Shown here: positions 37,535-47,694 of the stretch, piece after piece
How positions within the stretch are numbered: position 1 is the stretch's first letter
Layout: every line of letters starts with the position of its first letter
Assembly: GCA_008690995.1 (NCBI GenBank)
Contig: VRMN01000026.1
Coordinates: 1-64,000, forward strand
Direction of reading: 5' to 3'
DNA: 64,000 nucleotides
DNA from: Porphyridium purpureum
Lineage: Eukaryota; Rhodophyta; Bangiophyceae; Porphyridiales; Porphyridiaceae
The notes under the pieces: generated by a model
The model's database searches: none
Told to the model about the DNA's origin: nothing
What the model saw: the letters and a program-made list of their open reading frames with translations, nothing else
Translations under genes and position numbers: made by a program

Positions 37535-39607
37535 ATGGATCTCGAGCAGCAAGCAAGCGAGCTGGCCGAGCAGCGCGCCAAGATCATGCGGGAACTGCAA
37601 GAGCTGGAAACGCACGGAACAGGAGAGGATGGGGGGCTTTCAAGCGTCGAACTTGCGGTCAAGACTGATGAAGAAACGGCGCAAACGCCGTCCGCCCCAC
37701 AGCCCCATGCCGAGGAGGCCAAGTATCCTGCGGGTTTCGAAAGTTCGGTGCGGGACGCAAGCACGGCACGCCCGTCGCGAGGTACGGGCGGTTCCGCGGC
37801 TTTGGCTTCAACGCCGCAAACCGCCCAGCAAGAAAACTCAGCGGGACAAAGACAAACCTCGGCACAAGAAAGGGCGCCTATAAATAAGCATGGCGGTAAG
37901 AATTTCTACGAATTACTGCTCGATTGCGAGAAGGAAGTGCGGGATGCGAAGGGCTTCTCGGACCTCGAAGCGGCGGCACGCGGGGAGATCAAGGTTTTGC
38001 GCGTCCGCAAGGGCGAGTCGGCACCAAAGCACGCCAAGTTGCTGTGTAAAGTACCCAACACGGGAGTGGATTTTACAGTACCCATCAACGTCGTCGGCTA
38101 TTCGGACGTCGTGAAGACGCCGATCTGCCTGAATGAAATCCGGGACAAAATTCGGCAGGGCGAATACTGGAAGGCGGAGCAATACCTGCAGGATATGGAG
38201 CTTCTTGCGCGCAACACGCACGCGTTCAACCGAGGCCCGGATGTAGATTGGATCTGTCAGCATGCCGATATTATGCTAGAGGTAGCGCACGACGCCGTGC
38301 TTGCCCGCGGAGAGGCGTTGGACGCTGCTGAGAAGGAGCTTGAAACCGGACTGGTTGTTCCTCCGGAGCGCGCCAAGCGCAACTCGAATCGTAACTCGCT
38401 CGATTCCGATAGGCCCAGAGGTTTTGGTGGCTCGCCCGCGGGGAAACAACAGCAGCAGGAGGAATTGCCAGAGGTTGACTCGATGATCCAGATTTATTCG
38501 AGCACGCACCGTAAGTGGCGCACAGCGCGGCTGATGTCTTACAACCGCGACAGAACGAGGGCGGTCGTATATTATGAGGAGCTTGGTGGTGAGGGGGAGG
38601 TCGACATGGTGCACGGTAAGTGGAAGCTGGCGCCCGTTGAACCGCAGACACTTGCCAAAACGAGCATCACCTCGACACAGGCAACAGTTCAGCAGCAGGC
38701 TTCGCCGCAGCGTCGAGCGTCTGGTTCCAGCGGCGGTGAGCACAAGCGCAGGCGGACAACAGATGAACCAGCACAGCTTTCGCTTGCCGTGGATGAAGGC
38801 CTACTTGATAGGTTGGAAGAGATCAAGTCAACGGTTGGCGAGCAACTCACTGCGCAGGTGCGCGGGATTGACGCCAAACTGGAGACGCTCAGCCAGCCGG
38901 TAGTGGAATTTGACGACGCCAAGCTTGGCGTGTTGCTTGATAAGCTTGAGTCGCGTTGCCGTGTACTCATTGAGACAGCCAAAATTGAGATCGATACCAA
39001 GCTGACCTTGCTTTTAGCGCAGAAGGAGGCCCGAATGATAGAAGCCGTGGACCGAGTGGTAAACAGCCGGATGGAAGAGTGGGTCGCGCGTATGGATGCA
39101 GATCGTAAGGCGCGCCACCACCACCACCATCATCACGGTAGCCGTGGTAGTATCCACAAGGACGCTAATCACTCGAACTCGGTCGGCGATAGAAGCACGG
39201 CGGAGCAGCCTGGGACAGCAGGGGGGGCGTCTCGTGGATTCGAACTTTCAGACAGTTTGTCAAAAAGTCCGCCTGTCTATGAGCAACTACCGATCGGCTC
39301 GCGGCTTTCGCCTCGTGCGGCGGCCGTGTTGGGAGTGGATTCGGGCATTCTGATGAATGGCGGCGTCGAGCTCAGCGCGCACCATGACGAACCTACGTCT
39401 GAAGGTAATGGCGCTGCCGGAATGCGCTCCGCAGGAAATGCTGAAGCGGTGAAGCCTGGTCCTGCTTTGCAAAAGCAGTTCTACGGAGACGATGTCGTAG
39501 AGCTGGAGACGGCGGCCGTCGCAGAGGAGCCTGAGCCTGAGCCTGCGCTTACGATGGACACCGAGGGGCATCCAAATCAACGTGTACATATGGACATAGA
39601 GCCTTAA
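37535..39607 (+). CDS. Bromodomain protein with Tudor-like segment
   Basis: 690 residues. Residues about 190-260 (TPICLNEIRDKIRQGEYW, then an NTHAFN asparagine region and the helix DIMLEVAHDAV) fit a bromodomain, an acetyl-lysine reader. Residues about 315-370 (KWRTARLMSYNRD...VVYYEELGGEGEV) look like a Tudor/Agenet-type reader fold. An N-terminal coiled segment (LEQQASELAEQRAKIM), a central helical stretch and a natural run of seven histidines (residues 528-534) are also visible. Probably a nuclear chromatin-associated protein; the complex is unknown. The bromodomain call is fairly sure, the Tudor-like call less so. Confidence 0.75.
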   Translation: MDLEQQASELAEQRAKIMRELQELETHGTGEDGGLSSVELAVKTDEETAQTPSAPQPHAEEAKYPAGFESSVRDASTARPSRGTGGSAALASTPQTAQQENSAGQRQTSAQERAPINKHGGKNFYELLLDCEKEVRDAKGFSDLEAAARGEIKVLRVRKGESAPKHAKLLCKVPNTGVDFTVPINVVGYSDVVKTPICLNEIRDKIRQGEYWKAEQYLQDMELLARNTHAFNRGPDVDWICQHADIMLEVAHDAVLARGEALDAAEKELETGLVVPPERAKRNSNRNSLDSDRPRGFGGSPAGKQQQQEELPEVDSMIQIYSSTHRKWRTARLMSYNRDRTRAVVYYEELGGEGEVDMVHGKWKLAPVEPQTLAKTSITSTQATVQQQASPQRRASGSSGGEHKRRRTTDEPAQLSLAVDEGLLDRLEEIKSTVGEQLTAQVRGIDAKLETLSQPVVEFDDAKLGVLLDKLESRCRVLIETAKIEIDTKLTLLLAQKEARMIEAVDRVVNSRMEEWVARMDADRKARHHHHHHHGSRGSIHKDANHSNSVGDRSTAEQPGTAGGASRGFELSDSLSKSPPVYEQLPIGSRLSPRAAAVLGVDSGILMNGGVELSAHHDEPTSEGNGAAGMRSAGNAEAVKPGPALQKQFYGDDVVELETAAVAEEPEPEPALTMDTEGHPNQRVHMDIEP

Positions 39608-39838
39608 ATCCGGCGCGAGGTAGGCACAATGAGCAAGGGGGAGTGAAGCACCAATGATCACGGGATTCGTAGGTTTAATTCAGAAACAGTGTAAGTTTAA
39701 AAACGGACCAGCAACGGATCAACGTCGAGCTCCCGAGATGAACCGTGAACGGCAATGCGGTTCCCCTGAAGAAGTCTGGCAAAGGCCGATACATGGAAAA
39801 ACATCCGGCATATGATGCAAAACCCGGCGGTATCAGGC

Positions 39839-41332
39839 TCACAGGAGAAGCTTTCCTACTTGACCACTGCTTACTACATCGCGAGCAACTATGCGGCTTT
39901 TTTCATCGAAGCTGACAATGTCGTCAAGCGTTGGGGTGGCCATCCACTCGTTCTTGTGCTTCTCCATCACGGCTTCGATCACCTTGCTGATTTCCAAGTA
40001 GTGAATTTTCTCCTGGCGAAAGAGTTCGACGGCGGCCTCGTTCGCTGCGTTGAGCACAGCTGGCATGGTGCCGCCCTTGCGGCCTGCGGCATACGCGAGT
40101 TCCATGCAGGGATACTTTTCGTGGTCGGGTGCCCTGAAAGTTAGCGAACCTTGTTTGACCAAGTCGAGCCGCTCGTACGGCATTTCTACGCGGTTGGGCC
40201 ACGACATGGCGTACAAAAGTGGCAAGCGCATGTCCGGCCACCCAAGCTGCGCAATCACCGACGTGTCCTTGAACTCCACCATGCTGTGAATAATCGACTG
40301 CGGATGTACCACGATCTCAATGTCGTCATAGCTGGCGCCAAATAAATAGTGCGCTTCGATGACCTCGAGGCCCTTGTTCATCAGCGTGGCCGAGTCGATC
40401 GTGATCTTGGCACCCATGCTCCAATTAGGGTGCTTCAGCGCGTCTGCCACTGTCACTTTCTTCAAGTCCTCAACTGGCCAGTCGCGGAACGCACCGCCGG
40501 ACGCGGTCAAGATCACCTTGGACAGCGACTTGTTCGGCGCGCCCTGCAGGCACTGGAAAATCGCGGAATGCTCGGAATCGGCAGGCGTCATCATGACGCC
40601 GTGCTCGTGCACCAACGGCACGATGACGGGGCCGCCAGCAATTAGCGTCTCCTTGTTCGACAAAGCAATATCCTTGCCGCTCTTAATGGCCGCCACCGTG
40701 GGGAGCAGACCTGCACAGCCAACAATGCCCGTCACGACGACGTCAGCATCCCCGTACGCAGCCACCTCGACTACGCCGGCGTTGCCCGTCACAACCTTGG
40801 TACTGGGGAGCAGGCTCGCGAGCTTGCCTTTCAGCTCCGAGTAGAGGCTTTCGCGCTGGATGCACACAATTTGCGGCTTGAATTCGAGGGCCTGCTCGAC
40901 CAGGAGGTCAACATTCGAGCCTGCGGTGAGACCAACGATGGAGAACATATCTGGCCGCTCGCGCACAATATCGAGCGTCTGGGTGCCGATGGAGCCCGAG
41001 CAGCCGAGCAGCGTTACCTTCTTATGCTGCGACGCGCTGCTTTGGACGCCGGGCGCGTGCTCGTACGCCACGCTAGCCACCCTATCGCTTGCCAGCTTGG
41101 TGAAAATCGGCGCCGCGGCCACCGTGCTGCCTTCTTCGGTTTTCGGCACCGTCGCCGTCATCCGGGTCATGTGCTTGGACGACGGCTCCACGCGTGTGCG
41201 CCGCTGACGCCGCCAGTATGTCCGCGGCTGCCGCGACGCAATCTCACATGTTCGCGCTCGATCACCCACACGAGGACCCGCTCCTGCGCTCGCGCCGCTC
41301 ACCACAAATGCTGCCATATCTCTGTATTTCAT
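39839..41332 (-). CDS. DXR: 1-deoxy-D-xylulose 5-phosphate reductoisomerase, plastid
   Basis: 497 residues from the ATG at 41330-41332. Converts DXP to 2-C-methyl-D-erythritol 4-phosphate with NADPH, the first committed step of the plastid MEP isoprenoid pathway. Seen: NADPH loop [14 protein letters not shown] (about residue 105), metal-site [13 protein letters not shown], flexible loop [11 protein letters not shown], and the signature [11 protein letters not shown]...[19 protein letters not shown]. The first ~100 residues are Arg/Ser/Ala-rich and precede the conserved core, as expected for a transit peptide. A start five codons downstream (41315-41317) is equally possible. Convergent with the bromodomain gene, 231 bp away. 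Confidence 0.95.
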   Translation of the reverse strand: MKYRDMAAFVVSGASAGAGPRVGDRARTCEIASRQPRTYWRRQRRTRVEPSSKHMTRMTATVPKTEEGSTVAAAPIFTKLASDRVASVAYEHAPGVQSSASQHKKVTLLGCSGSIGTQTLDIVRERPDMFSIVGLTAGSNVDLLVEQALEFKPQIVCIQRESLYSELKGKLASLLPSTKVVTGNAGVVEVAAYGDADVVVTGIVGCAGLLPTVAAIKSGKDIALSNKETLIAGGPVIVPLVHEHGVMMTPADSEHSAIFQCLQGAPNKSLSKVILTASGGAFRDWPVEDLKKVTVADALKHPNWSMGAKITIDSATLMNKGLEVIEAHYLFGASYDDIEIVVHPQSIIHSMVEFKDTSVIAQLGWPDMRLPLLYAMSWPNRVEMPYERLDLVKQGSLTFRAPDHEKYPCMELAYAAGRKGGTMPAVLNAANEAAVELFRQEKIHYLEISKVIEAVMEKHKNEWMATPTLDDIVSFDEKSRIVARDVVSSGQVGKLLL

Positions 41333-41572
41333 CCGCGGCGCCCGCGTCACCAACCAACACGCCACGGCCACCACGTTTGTCTGGTCCCTCTTGGTTTCCT
41401 ATTCCGTCTCTGTCTCGCTCTCGACCGCAACACAACCGCGCTTCGGAGATTAGAATTTCTGGCAGCCGTGAACGCCAAACCATCGAGGTACAGTTAGCCC
41501 TGGAGTACAGTGACGTTTGTGGAGGTACACTAGAGCACGCGTTTGTACACTCCGGGCAAGAGCTGCGGCAAC
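41333..41572 (-). promoter_or_regulatory. DXR promoter region with a GTAC cluster
   Basis: 240 bp between DXR and the amine oxidase stop. Four GTAC sites occur within 61 bp (41488-41491, 41505-41508, 41525-41528, 41545-41548), most as GTACA(G/C). This is far denser than the chance rate of one per 256 bases. Confidence 0.55.
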
Positions 41573-43258
41573 TCAAGGCTGTGGTGCCGAGTGTGCTGAG
41601 GGTTGAAGCCAGCTCAACAGGATGTCGGTGAGGATGCGGTCGCCGTTCCGCGTGATCGCGTCTTCATCCAGCGAGTGCGACGCAGTGTCCGTGTGAGGAT
41701 CAGAACTGGCACTGGCGCCCGCGCTCGCGCTGGGAGATGTGCCGCTAATGCTCTGGCCTCGTGCGTCTGCGCCAGCCACCGTCGGATACATGGCGTAGCA
41801 CGTCTGCGCGGCGCTGCTGAGTGCGCCCAGCGCGGTGCCAAAGTGTGTCGTACTGTATGCGTCCCCGGCAAAGTAGATGGCGCCGTGTGCGGGATCGCGC
41901 AGATGTGCGAAATCCTCTTCGGTGCAGTCCAGAGCGGGGTACACGTGCGAGCCAAGCGTGTACGGATTGGCGGCCCAGCGGGAAACCAGCACTTGGCTCG
42001 ATACCCGCTGAGGAGTCACAAATCGACCGATCATATTCGTCAGACTCTTCAGGACAAGGTCTCGGCATTCGTCGTCGTCCAGACCTTCCACCATCTTTGA
42101 CAGCACATCGTTGCAGTATGCGACGAAAAGCAATTTCCCGCATCGCAGCGTACGCGCGTGGAAATACAGCGGTTTGTTCTCGAACTCTTCCGATTCGGCC
42201 AGTACATTCATGAAAGTTGAGTGCCGCTCATAGTCAAGCGGAGAGTCATCGAGCAAAAACGAAATCTTGTTCGCACAGCCCATTCGAAAATTTTCCAAGC
42301 TTGCTTGCTTTGAGCTAGGAAGTTCCGGTTCGAACGTGATTTGCTTGCTCTTCAGTACGCCGACCGAAACCGTGCATAGGCATTTGGACGCGATGTACAC
42401 TTCACCGGTCTGCGTTTCAATCCGAACCCGTGTGTTCGTATGCGCCTTGGTGCCGGACTCTGGTGTGGCCGATGTGAGAACGCTGATCTTAGAAACCGCG
42501 CAGCTATATTTCACGACGACTTGATTGTCCAAAAACTTTACAAGGCCGTCCAATTCGTACATACTGCGATGATAATCAGGCAACGCTGAGCGAAATAGAC
42601 TATTTTTGGTAAGAACACGCTTGCTGACTTTGCGCAGGCTTGCACCACAGTACAGTGTCGAGCTGGCCTTATACCAATTCACAAGGCTATCCTCCTCCGT
42701 CTTGATATATTCCTGCCTCCTGAAATGTTCCAAGATCGCGTATACCGACTTTTTGTTCGCAAGCGTTGCTCCCGCCGCCGACAATGCGGCTTGTGTTTGG
42801 TGATGAACTTCGACAGCCTGTCGCTTGACCGCTCGCTCCGTATGATCTGTGGAATCCTCAGTTTGAACGAATTTCCATGCATTCTCCACAGCGTTACGCC
42901 ACAAGATCAAAGCGCTCACCCCCAATTTTGCGCTTGCTTTCTTTTCGTTCAGGAACATACATGAGCCAGCGGCCTGGCACCGCTTGTCCTGTCCATTTTG
43001 ACGCGCTGTGGTCCCTACCCGTTGAAGATCCCTTGCCGTAGACTCAGGGAGCTCATGCAAGCACGCCACGCCCATGGGCACTTCCACGCTCACGCTTGGG
43101 TGAGTGCTAGGAAAGGACGCCGACACACATCGACCTCCCGACTTTTCCTGCGCCTCCAGGACGACCACGCGTTTGCCTTGGGATGACAGCCACGCCGCCG
43201 CCGCCAGCCCCGCCAGTCCGGCGCCAACAATCACCACGTCGTATGGCTCTGTCTGCAT
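41573..43258 (-). CDS. FAD-dependent amine oxidase (polyamine oxidase/LSD1-like fold)
   Basis: 561 residues from the ATG at 43256-43258. The N-terminal dinucleotide fold (VVIVGAGLAGLAAAAWL, then VVVLEAQEKSGGRC) and the C-terminal FAD signature (GAIYFAGDAYSTTHFGTALGALSSA) place it in the flavin amine oxidase family. The middle is diverged, so the substrate (polyamine, amino acid or other amine) cannot be named. The last ~60 residues are Ser/Ala-rich. It starts only 33 bp from the Prp16 stop, so its promoter must overlap the 3' end of that gene. Confidence 0.85.
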   Translation of the reverse strand: MQTEPYDVVIVGAGLAGLAAAAWLSSQGKRVVVLEAQEKSGGRCVSASFPSTHPSVSVEVPMGVACLHELPESTARDLQRVGTTARQNGQDKRCQAAGSCMFLNEKKASAKLGVSALILWRNAVENAWKFVQTEDSTDHTERAVKRQAVEVHHQTQAALSAAGATLANKKSVYAILEHFRRQEYIKTEEDSLVNWYKASSTLYCGASLRKVSKRVLTKNSLFRSALPDYHRSMYELDGLVKFLDNQVVVKYSCAVSKISVLTSATPESGTKAHTNTRVRIETQTGEVYIASKCLCTVSVGVLKSKQITFEPELPSSKQASLENFRMGCANKISFLLDDSPLDYERHSTFMNVLAESEEFENKPLYFHARTLRCGKLLFVAYCNDVLSKMVEGLDDDECRDLVLKSLTNMIGRFVTPQRVSSQVLVSRWAANPYTLGSHVYPALDCTEEDFAHLRDPAHGAIYFAGDAYSTTHFGTALGALSSAAQTCYAMYPTVAGADARGQSISGTSPSASAGASASSDPHTDTASHSLDEDAITRNGDRILTDILLSWLQPSAHSAPQP

Positions 43259-43291
43259 GGTCGGTCGTGAAAGCACCAACGCCAGGCTCCT

Positions 43292-46200
43292 TTATTGATT
43301 CGCTGAGTAACTGGCCAAGAACGCGTCGAGTTTTGACGAACTGGTGATGTAGCGCGAGGCTTCTGCGCCATCCTGTGCTACGAGGTCAACGCTTGATCTT
43401 GCGCCTGCATCGCTGGGACGCAGTGAACGTATAGAGTCTCGAAAGGAGTAAAACCGAGCTCCATATTCGACAAGCCAAGCCGGATCAACTTGCGTGCACA
43501 CGGACATGTACTCCTTCTGTGTCATGATGAGTTCGTGGTAGACAAGATAATCAGGCAAGTACCCAGAATTGGCTAGTGCACTCCCCGGATGAACGCAGCA
43601 TGGAAAGTTGGAGCGAAGCGAAGTGTATTCGACCAGATTTCTGCGCCGCGCCGCCTGCCAAAAGTACGCTTCGCAGACGCTTCGGCGAACAAGCTCCCAA
43701 TTTGCGCCGCACGAAGCGCACGCCAAGCCGAGCTGTGCCAAAATATCCTGGAGTTGACGGCGCACCTCGGCTGCTCGCTGCATGCTCTTGGCATTGATGA
43801 AATGTTGTCGACACCATGCCGCCGAGTCGCAGGTGGACACACCTGCAGCGCTGGTGCGACTCATCGAGCGCCAGCGCTCGTACACGTGCAGAAAAGTGAG
43901 GTGGTCACTTTCAGCCACAAGAAATTTTTCACGAGCAGCGTCGCTCTGCTGCTCGGCACCGCGCGGGCGGAGAAAAATGGTCGGCACAGACAGCATGGCA
44001 ACAATAGTCAGCATTTCCGACGCACAGCCTAGCTTCGCACCAGAAAGGAGCATTGCAGATAGGGGCGGATCAAGAGGAAAGGCCACCATCATACGCCCTG
44101 TGTCCGTGATGCGGCCCTCGTCGTCCAATGCGCTCAGCGTCCACAGGTCCAGCATAGACTTGGCCACATTCTCCGATGGCGGCGAGTCCATGAAAGAAAA
44201 GCTCATCAGGTCCGAAATTCCAAGCGACTTGAGTAGAAGTACGATGTGCGAGAGGCTCGTCCGCTGAATTTCCGGTACCGACCCAACGTGAAGCTCCTCT
44301 GTGTACGCGAGCTCGGTGTACAGCCGATAACACTTACCCGGACCCGTTCTGCCGGCTCGACCAGCGCGTTGCTGTGCAGACGCTTGCGAAATCGGACACA
44401 GAAGCAACATGTCCATGCCTACCTTGGCATTGTACGTCTTCATTTTACAGTAGCCGGAGTCGATCACGTACTGGATGCCGTCCACCGTGAGCGAGGTTTC
44501 AGCAATATTGGTGGCAACAATCACTTTCCGCGAACCTTCTGGTGGCGGCTCAAAGATTTTAGCTTGCAAGTCTGCTTGCAACTGCGAATAGATGGGCAAG
44601 ATCAGCATGGGCGGAGGACTTTCCAAAAGCATCATCCGTTCAGCAAGCGTTCCGCATACTGCATCTATGTCTTCTTGGCCAGTCATGAAGACCAAAATAT
44701 CGCCTGGAACGGGAGCTTGTACATGAATCTGCATTACCTGTCTGACGGCTGCCTCGGCATAATCGTGCGGCAAAGTCCGCGAAAAGAAAGTGTCCACTGG
44801 GTGCGTGCGTCCTGGAATGTGGAAAATCGGACACATCCCGAAAAACGCGCTGAACTTGTGCGCGTCCAGTGTAGCTGAAGTGACTACTACACGAAGGTCC
44901 ATGCGGCGCTTCACAATATCTCTCAACACCCCAAACAGAATGTCCGTGTTCAAGCTCCGTTCATGTGCTTCGTCCATGATTACATATGAATACTTGTCCA
45001 GCTCCGGGTCTGTCAGCGTTTCTCGGAGCAAAATCCCATCGGTCATGAATTTGATCCGCGTTTCGGCGGATGTTTCGTCCTCAAACCGAATCGTGTACCC
45101 AACATTTCTGCCGAGTTTCACGCACATCTCATCGGCCACACGCTGTGCGACAGACACAGCGGCAACTCGGCGCGGTTGTGTACAACCAATCATACCTCTG
45201 GGCGAACCACGAGTCTCTTCGTAAATGTACTGCGCCAGCTGCGTGGTTTTCCCGCTGCCCGTTTCGCCGACAATCACGACAACTGCGTTTTCACGGATCA
45301 AACGCATCAGATTATCCCGCACCGAAAAAATGGGCAGCTGCCTCCTCTTCTCTTGGATCTCGCCCAACGCGCTTGCTCGGTTGGAATTTTCATTATTCCG
45401 CAAATGCGCTGAAAAAGTTGCTGCTTTAAATGCATCCGTATCTGCGAGCAAGGTGTGTCTCTCGTGCGCCTCGCGCCTCGAAGTGCGCTCATGGTCTTCC
45501 TTTTCTTTTGCGCCAACCTGTGCACCTTCCAGCTTCCAGTATTTGACCTTTGCTGACCCTTGTGCACGCTCGCGCTTCTCTCGAAACGCTGCAATCAACT
45601 CACTACCTTTTCGCGCCAGCACAGCCATGTCGCTTGTTGGGTCTTTGATTGGACTTACGGCGCTCAATTGCGTCGTGTGATGAACGCGCCCGTTCAAGAA
45701 TGGCGGCACGTTCTCTCTGACTATGATTCTTCTCTGCACATCCAGCGTATCATCAAGCTGCTCGCCCTCGCGGAATGAGCTCAAGGACACTGAAGCATCT
45801 ATTCCGGAAATGCGCTGCATCTGCTGCTCTTCCCATCTGCAAGCATCATCCTGCGCCGCAGCCGCACGGGCACTGATTCTTACTCCTGAATCGCGCCTCA
45901 ATGTGTGCTCACGCTGGTTAACCCCAGCAACGCTGCTCTTCCTCTCAAACGTGAGCAGCGCCGACGGCTCTCCGTCCTCGTGCGTGTACCAAGCACGGTC
46001 CGCGTCGACGTCATCTCGCGCATTTTCGTCCTCCGCTTCCGAAAGCGGTGCAAATCGCGATTGCTTTGTCCGTCTCTTTCTGTCAGTACCGCTGACGCCG
46101 CCGTCTACCTGTGTCATGCTACCAGTTGAGGCGCCAGCCGCAGGCGGATGTCTCAATACCGCCTGTTCATGAATTTGCACGTCCGCCTCGGCATCATCCT

Positions 46201-46300
46201 GCTCGTCATCATGCAGTCCCAGCAACGACGAGGATGGCGTCCGCGCCTTGTGCGACGCACCCAGCCTGCGCTTGCGCTTTGCAAAGCCGTGCGTGTCCAT
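43292..46300 (-). CDS. PRP16: Prp16/DHX38-type DEAH-box splicing helicase
   Basis: 1002 residues. ATPase that remodels the spliceosome between the two catalytic steps. Seen: charged, low-complexity N-terminal third; Walker A GETGSGKTT (about residue 346); TQPRRVAAVSVAQRVADEM; DEAH box (IMDEAHERSLNTDILFG, about residue 441); SATLDAHKF; QRAGRAGRTGPG motif VI; then winged-helix, ratchet and OB-like C-terminal regions. The HIPGRTHPVD and AAVRQVMQIH segments match Prp16 better than Prp2, Prp22 or Prp43. Its presence shows splicing is retained although no introns are visible in the genes here. Confidence 0.9.
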   Translation of the reverse strand: MDTHGFAKRKRRLGASHKARTPSSSLLGLHDDEQDDAEADVQIHEQAVLRHPPAAGASTGSMTQVDGGVSGTDRKRRTKQSRFAPLSEAEDENARDDVDADRAWYTHEDGEPSALLTFERKSSVAGVNQREHTLRRDSGVRISARAAAAQDDACRWEEQQMQRISGIDASVSLSSFREGEQLDDTLDVQRRIIVRENVPPFLNGRVHHTTQLSAVSPIKDPTSDMAVLARKGSELIAAFREKRERAQGSAKVKYWKLEGAQVGAKEKEDHERTSRREAHERHTLLADTDAFKAATFSAHLRNNENSNRASALGEIQEKRRQLPIFSVRDNLMRLIRENAVVVIVGETGSGKTTQLAQYIYEETRGSPRGMIGCTQPRRVAAVSVAQRVADEMCVKLGRNVGYTIRFEDETSAETRIKFMTDGILLRETLTDPELDKYSYVIMDEAHERSLNTDILFGVLRDIVKRRMDLRVVVTSATLDAHKFSAFFGMCPIFHIPGRTHPVDTFFSRTLPHDYAEAAVRQVMQIHVQAPVPGDILVFMTGQEDIDAVCGTLAERMMLLESPPPMLILPIYSQLQADLQAKIFEPPPEGSRKVIVATNIAETSLTVDGIQYVIDSGYCKMKTYNAKVGMDMLLLCPISQASAQQRAGRAGRTGPGKCYRLYTELAYTEELHVGSVPEIQRTSLSHIVLLLKSLGISDLMSFSFMDSPPSENVAKSMLDLWTLSALDDEGRITDTGRMMVAFPLDPPLSAMLLSGAKLGCASEMLTIVAMLSVPTIFLRPRGAEQQSDAAREKFLVAESDHLTFLHVYERWRSMSRTSAAGVSTCDSAAWCRQHFINAKSMQRAAEVRRQLQDILAQLGLACASCGANWELVRRSVCEAYFWQAARRRNLVEYTSLRSNFPCCVHPGSALANSGYLPDYLVYHELIMTQKEYMSVCTQVDPAWLVEYGARFYSFRDSIRSLRPSDAGARSSVDLVAQDGAEASRYITSSSKLDAFLASYSANQ

Positions 46301-46382
46301 TCATCCGCTCACCTCGACATTCTTGTACTCCCGTCACGTGTCGAAGCCAAACTTTTTATTTCTGCGCGCGCTCGAGAGCGCG

Positions 46383-47546
46383 TTATTTGTTCCGCATGGG
46401 GACGTCCACGGTACCAAAGACATCAACGTTGTGAGCGAGGTAGCTGAGTTCGGCAGCATCGACATGAGCGCGTCGCCGCTGAATGTAGCGCATGACAGTA
46501 TCCTGGTCAATTTTGCTCGAACACATCTCGGAACCGCTGAGTGTGTCTTCAATAAAGGACAAAATACAGTGCAAGAAGTACGCCTCGTTCTCCTCGTAAC
46601 GCGGACCCGCGGTCTGAAAACCCGTGCTTGGCATCACCACCCATGCTGAACTGCCTGCGCAAAGAATGTTGCCGCCGGCGCGCGGGATATATTCGAGCAG
46701 TTTGCGTCCTGCCCGGCTTTGTGAAACGGTAGCCCCAGATTCGTTCACCATGTCCATGTGCGCATGGAATTCCTGCTCGATCTCCTCGTCTTCATGCAAG
46801 CTCGGACTGAAATGTGTCGTCCCATCAAAGTTGATGGGAAAGTAGAACATTCCTCTCGCTTTCAAGCATGAGAATAGGATCGGCAGGGATGCACGGATAT
46901 CCACAAGGTCGAGAAACGCCGCCGCGATCAGCAGATCGAAAGGCGCATTTTCTTGCTCCTCATGTTCACTTGACTTGCTCCTCGTGCAATACTGCAAAGC
47001 GTCAGCGCACACAAACTCAATGCAAGCGGGTCCTATGGTGCTGGACTCTCCGACGCAAATCTGCATGTCCATTGCCGCGTTGCGTTTCTCGAACGATGCT
47101 TTCGCATGCACCGAATGATCGCCGGCCACGGAGACTGACACTGATTCACGATCTTGAGAATCCGCGCGACGTGATACGTGCGTTTTGCCCGGCGATCGAG
47201 CCAGCGCCTTGTCTCCTAGAAGTCTGAGCAGACCTCGTCGCGCAGCTTCCAGGTTTTCCAGTTTGTTGTCGACCAGCACGTAGCGCAGCTTGCGCCTGCC
47301 TCGCCTCGCGCAGGTGAGGAACCTCACGCACATATCGCCGACGCCACATCCGACCTCGAGGACCCGGAATTCATCATCACGGGCGGCGGGCGGCGTTACA
47401 GCAACCTTGTCGAGGAGCGCATCCCACACGCGCGCATTCAGCGCGCGCGCGTCCACGCTCCGTTTCGAGTGAAGGTATGCGACATAGTTGAACCCAACCT
47501 GTGCAAACGAAAAGTGCTGCGAAGGATCACACGCTGCAGACTCCAT
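46383..47546 (-). CDS. Class I SAM-dependent methyltransferase, substrate unknown
   Basis: 387 residues from the ATG at 47544-47546. An earlier in-frame ATG at 47817-47819 is rejected because it would overlap the Nudix gene and precede conserved sequence. Motif I VLEVGCGVGDM, acidic motif YVLVDNKLENLEAA, motif ADALQYC and a FDLLIAAAFLDL strand are seen. The N-terminal segment FNYVAYLHSKRSVDARALN resembles a family of bacterial-type methyltransferases without assigned function. Long loops rich in Ser/Glu interrupt the fold. 82 bp separate it from the Prp16 start. Confidence 0.8.
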   Translation of the reverse strand: MESAACDPSQHFSFAQVGFNYVAYLHSKRSVDARALNARVWDALLDKVAVTPPAARDDEFRVLEVGCGVGDMCVRFLTCARRGRRKLRYVLVDNKLENLEAARRGLLRLLGDKALARSPGKTHVSRRADSQDRESVSVSVAGDHSVHAKASFEKRNAAMDMQICVGESSTIGPACIEFVCADALQYCTRSKSSEHEEQENAPFDLLIAAAFLDLVDIRASLPILFSCLKARGMFYFPINFDGTTHFSPSLHEDEEIEQEFHAHMDMVNESGATVSQSRAGRKLLEYIPRAGGNILCAGSSAWVVMPSTGFQTAGPRYEENEAYFLHCILSFIEDTLSGSEMCSSKIDQDTVMRYIQRRRAHVDAAELSYLAHNVDVFGTVDVPMRNK

Positions 47547-47694
47547 GAGTACAACTTTGTTTATATGTTGAAGGCAACCCGCTTGAAAAGTCGCGTGGTG
47601 TAGTTCAAGGTAAGATGAGGTGTCCTCTTTCCGCCTGTGTCCGAGACCTGCGACTTGAAAAATGCAGCTCACAGTAGGACAAAGTGCAGTTCGC

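Noticed and set aside
36984-37556. 190-codon minus-strand frame between copia and the bromodomain gene
   Set aside because: Arg/Ser/Pro/His-rich composition without domains, lying over a promoter with GTAC sites and antisense to the next gene's start.
39116-39136. Seven-histidine run as a vector-derived tag
   Set aside because: Mixed CAC/CAT codons inside a long natural frame with no flanking vector sequence.
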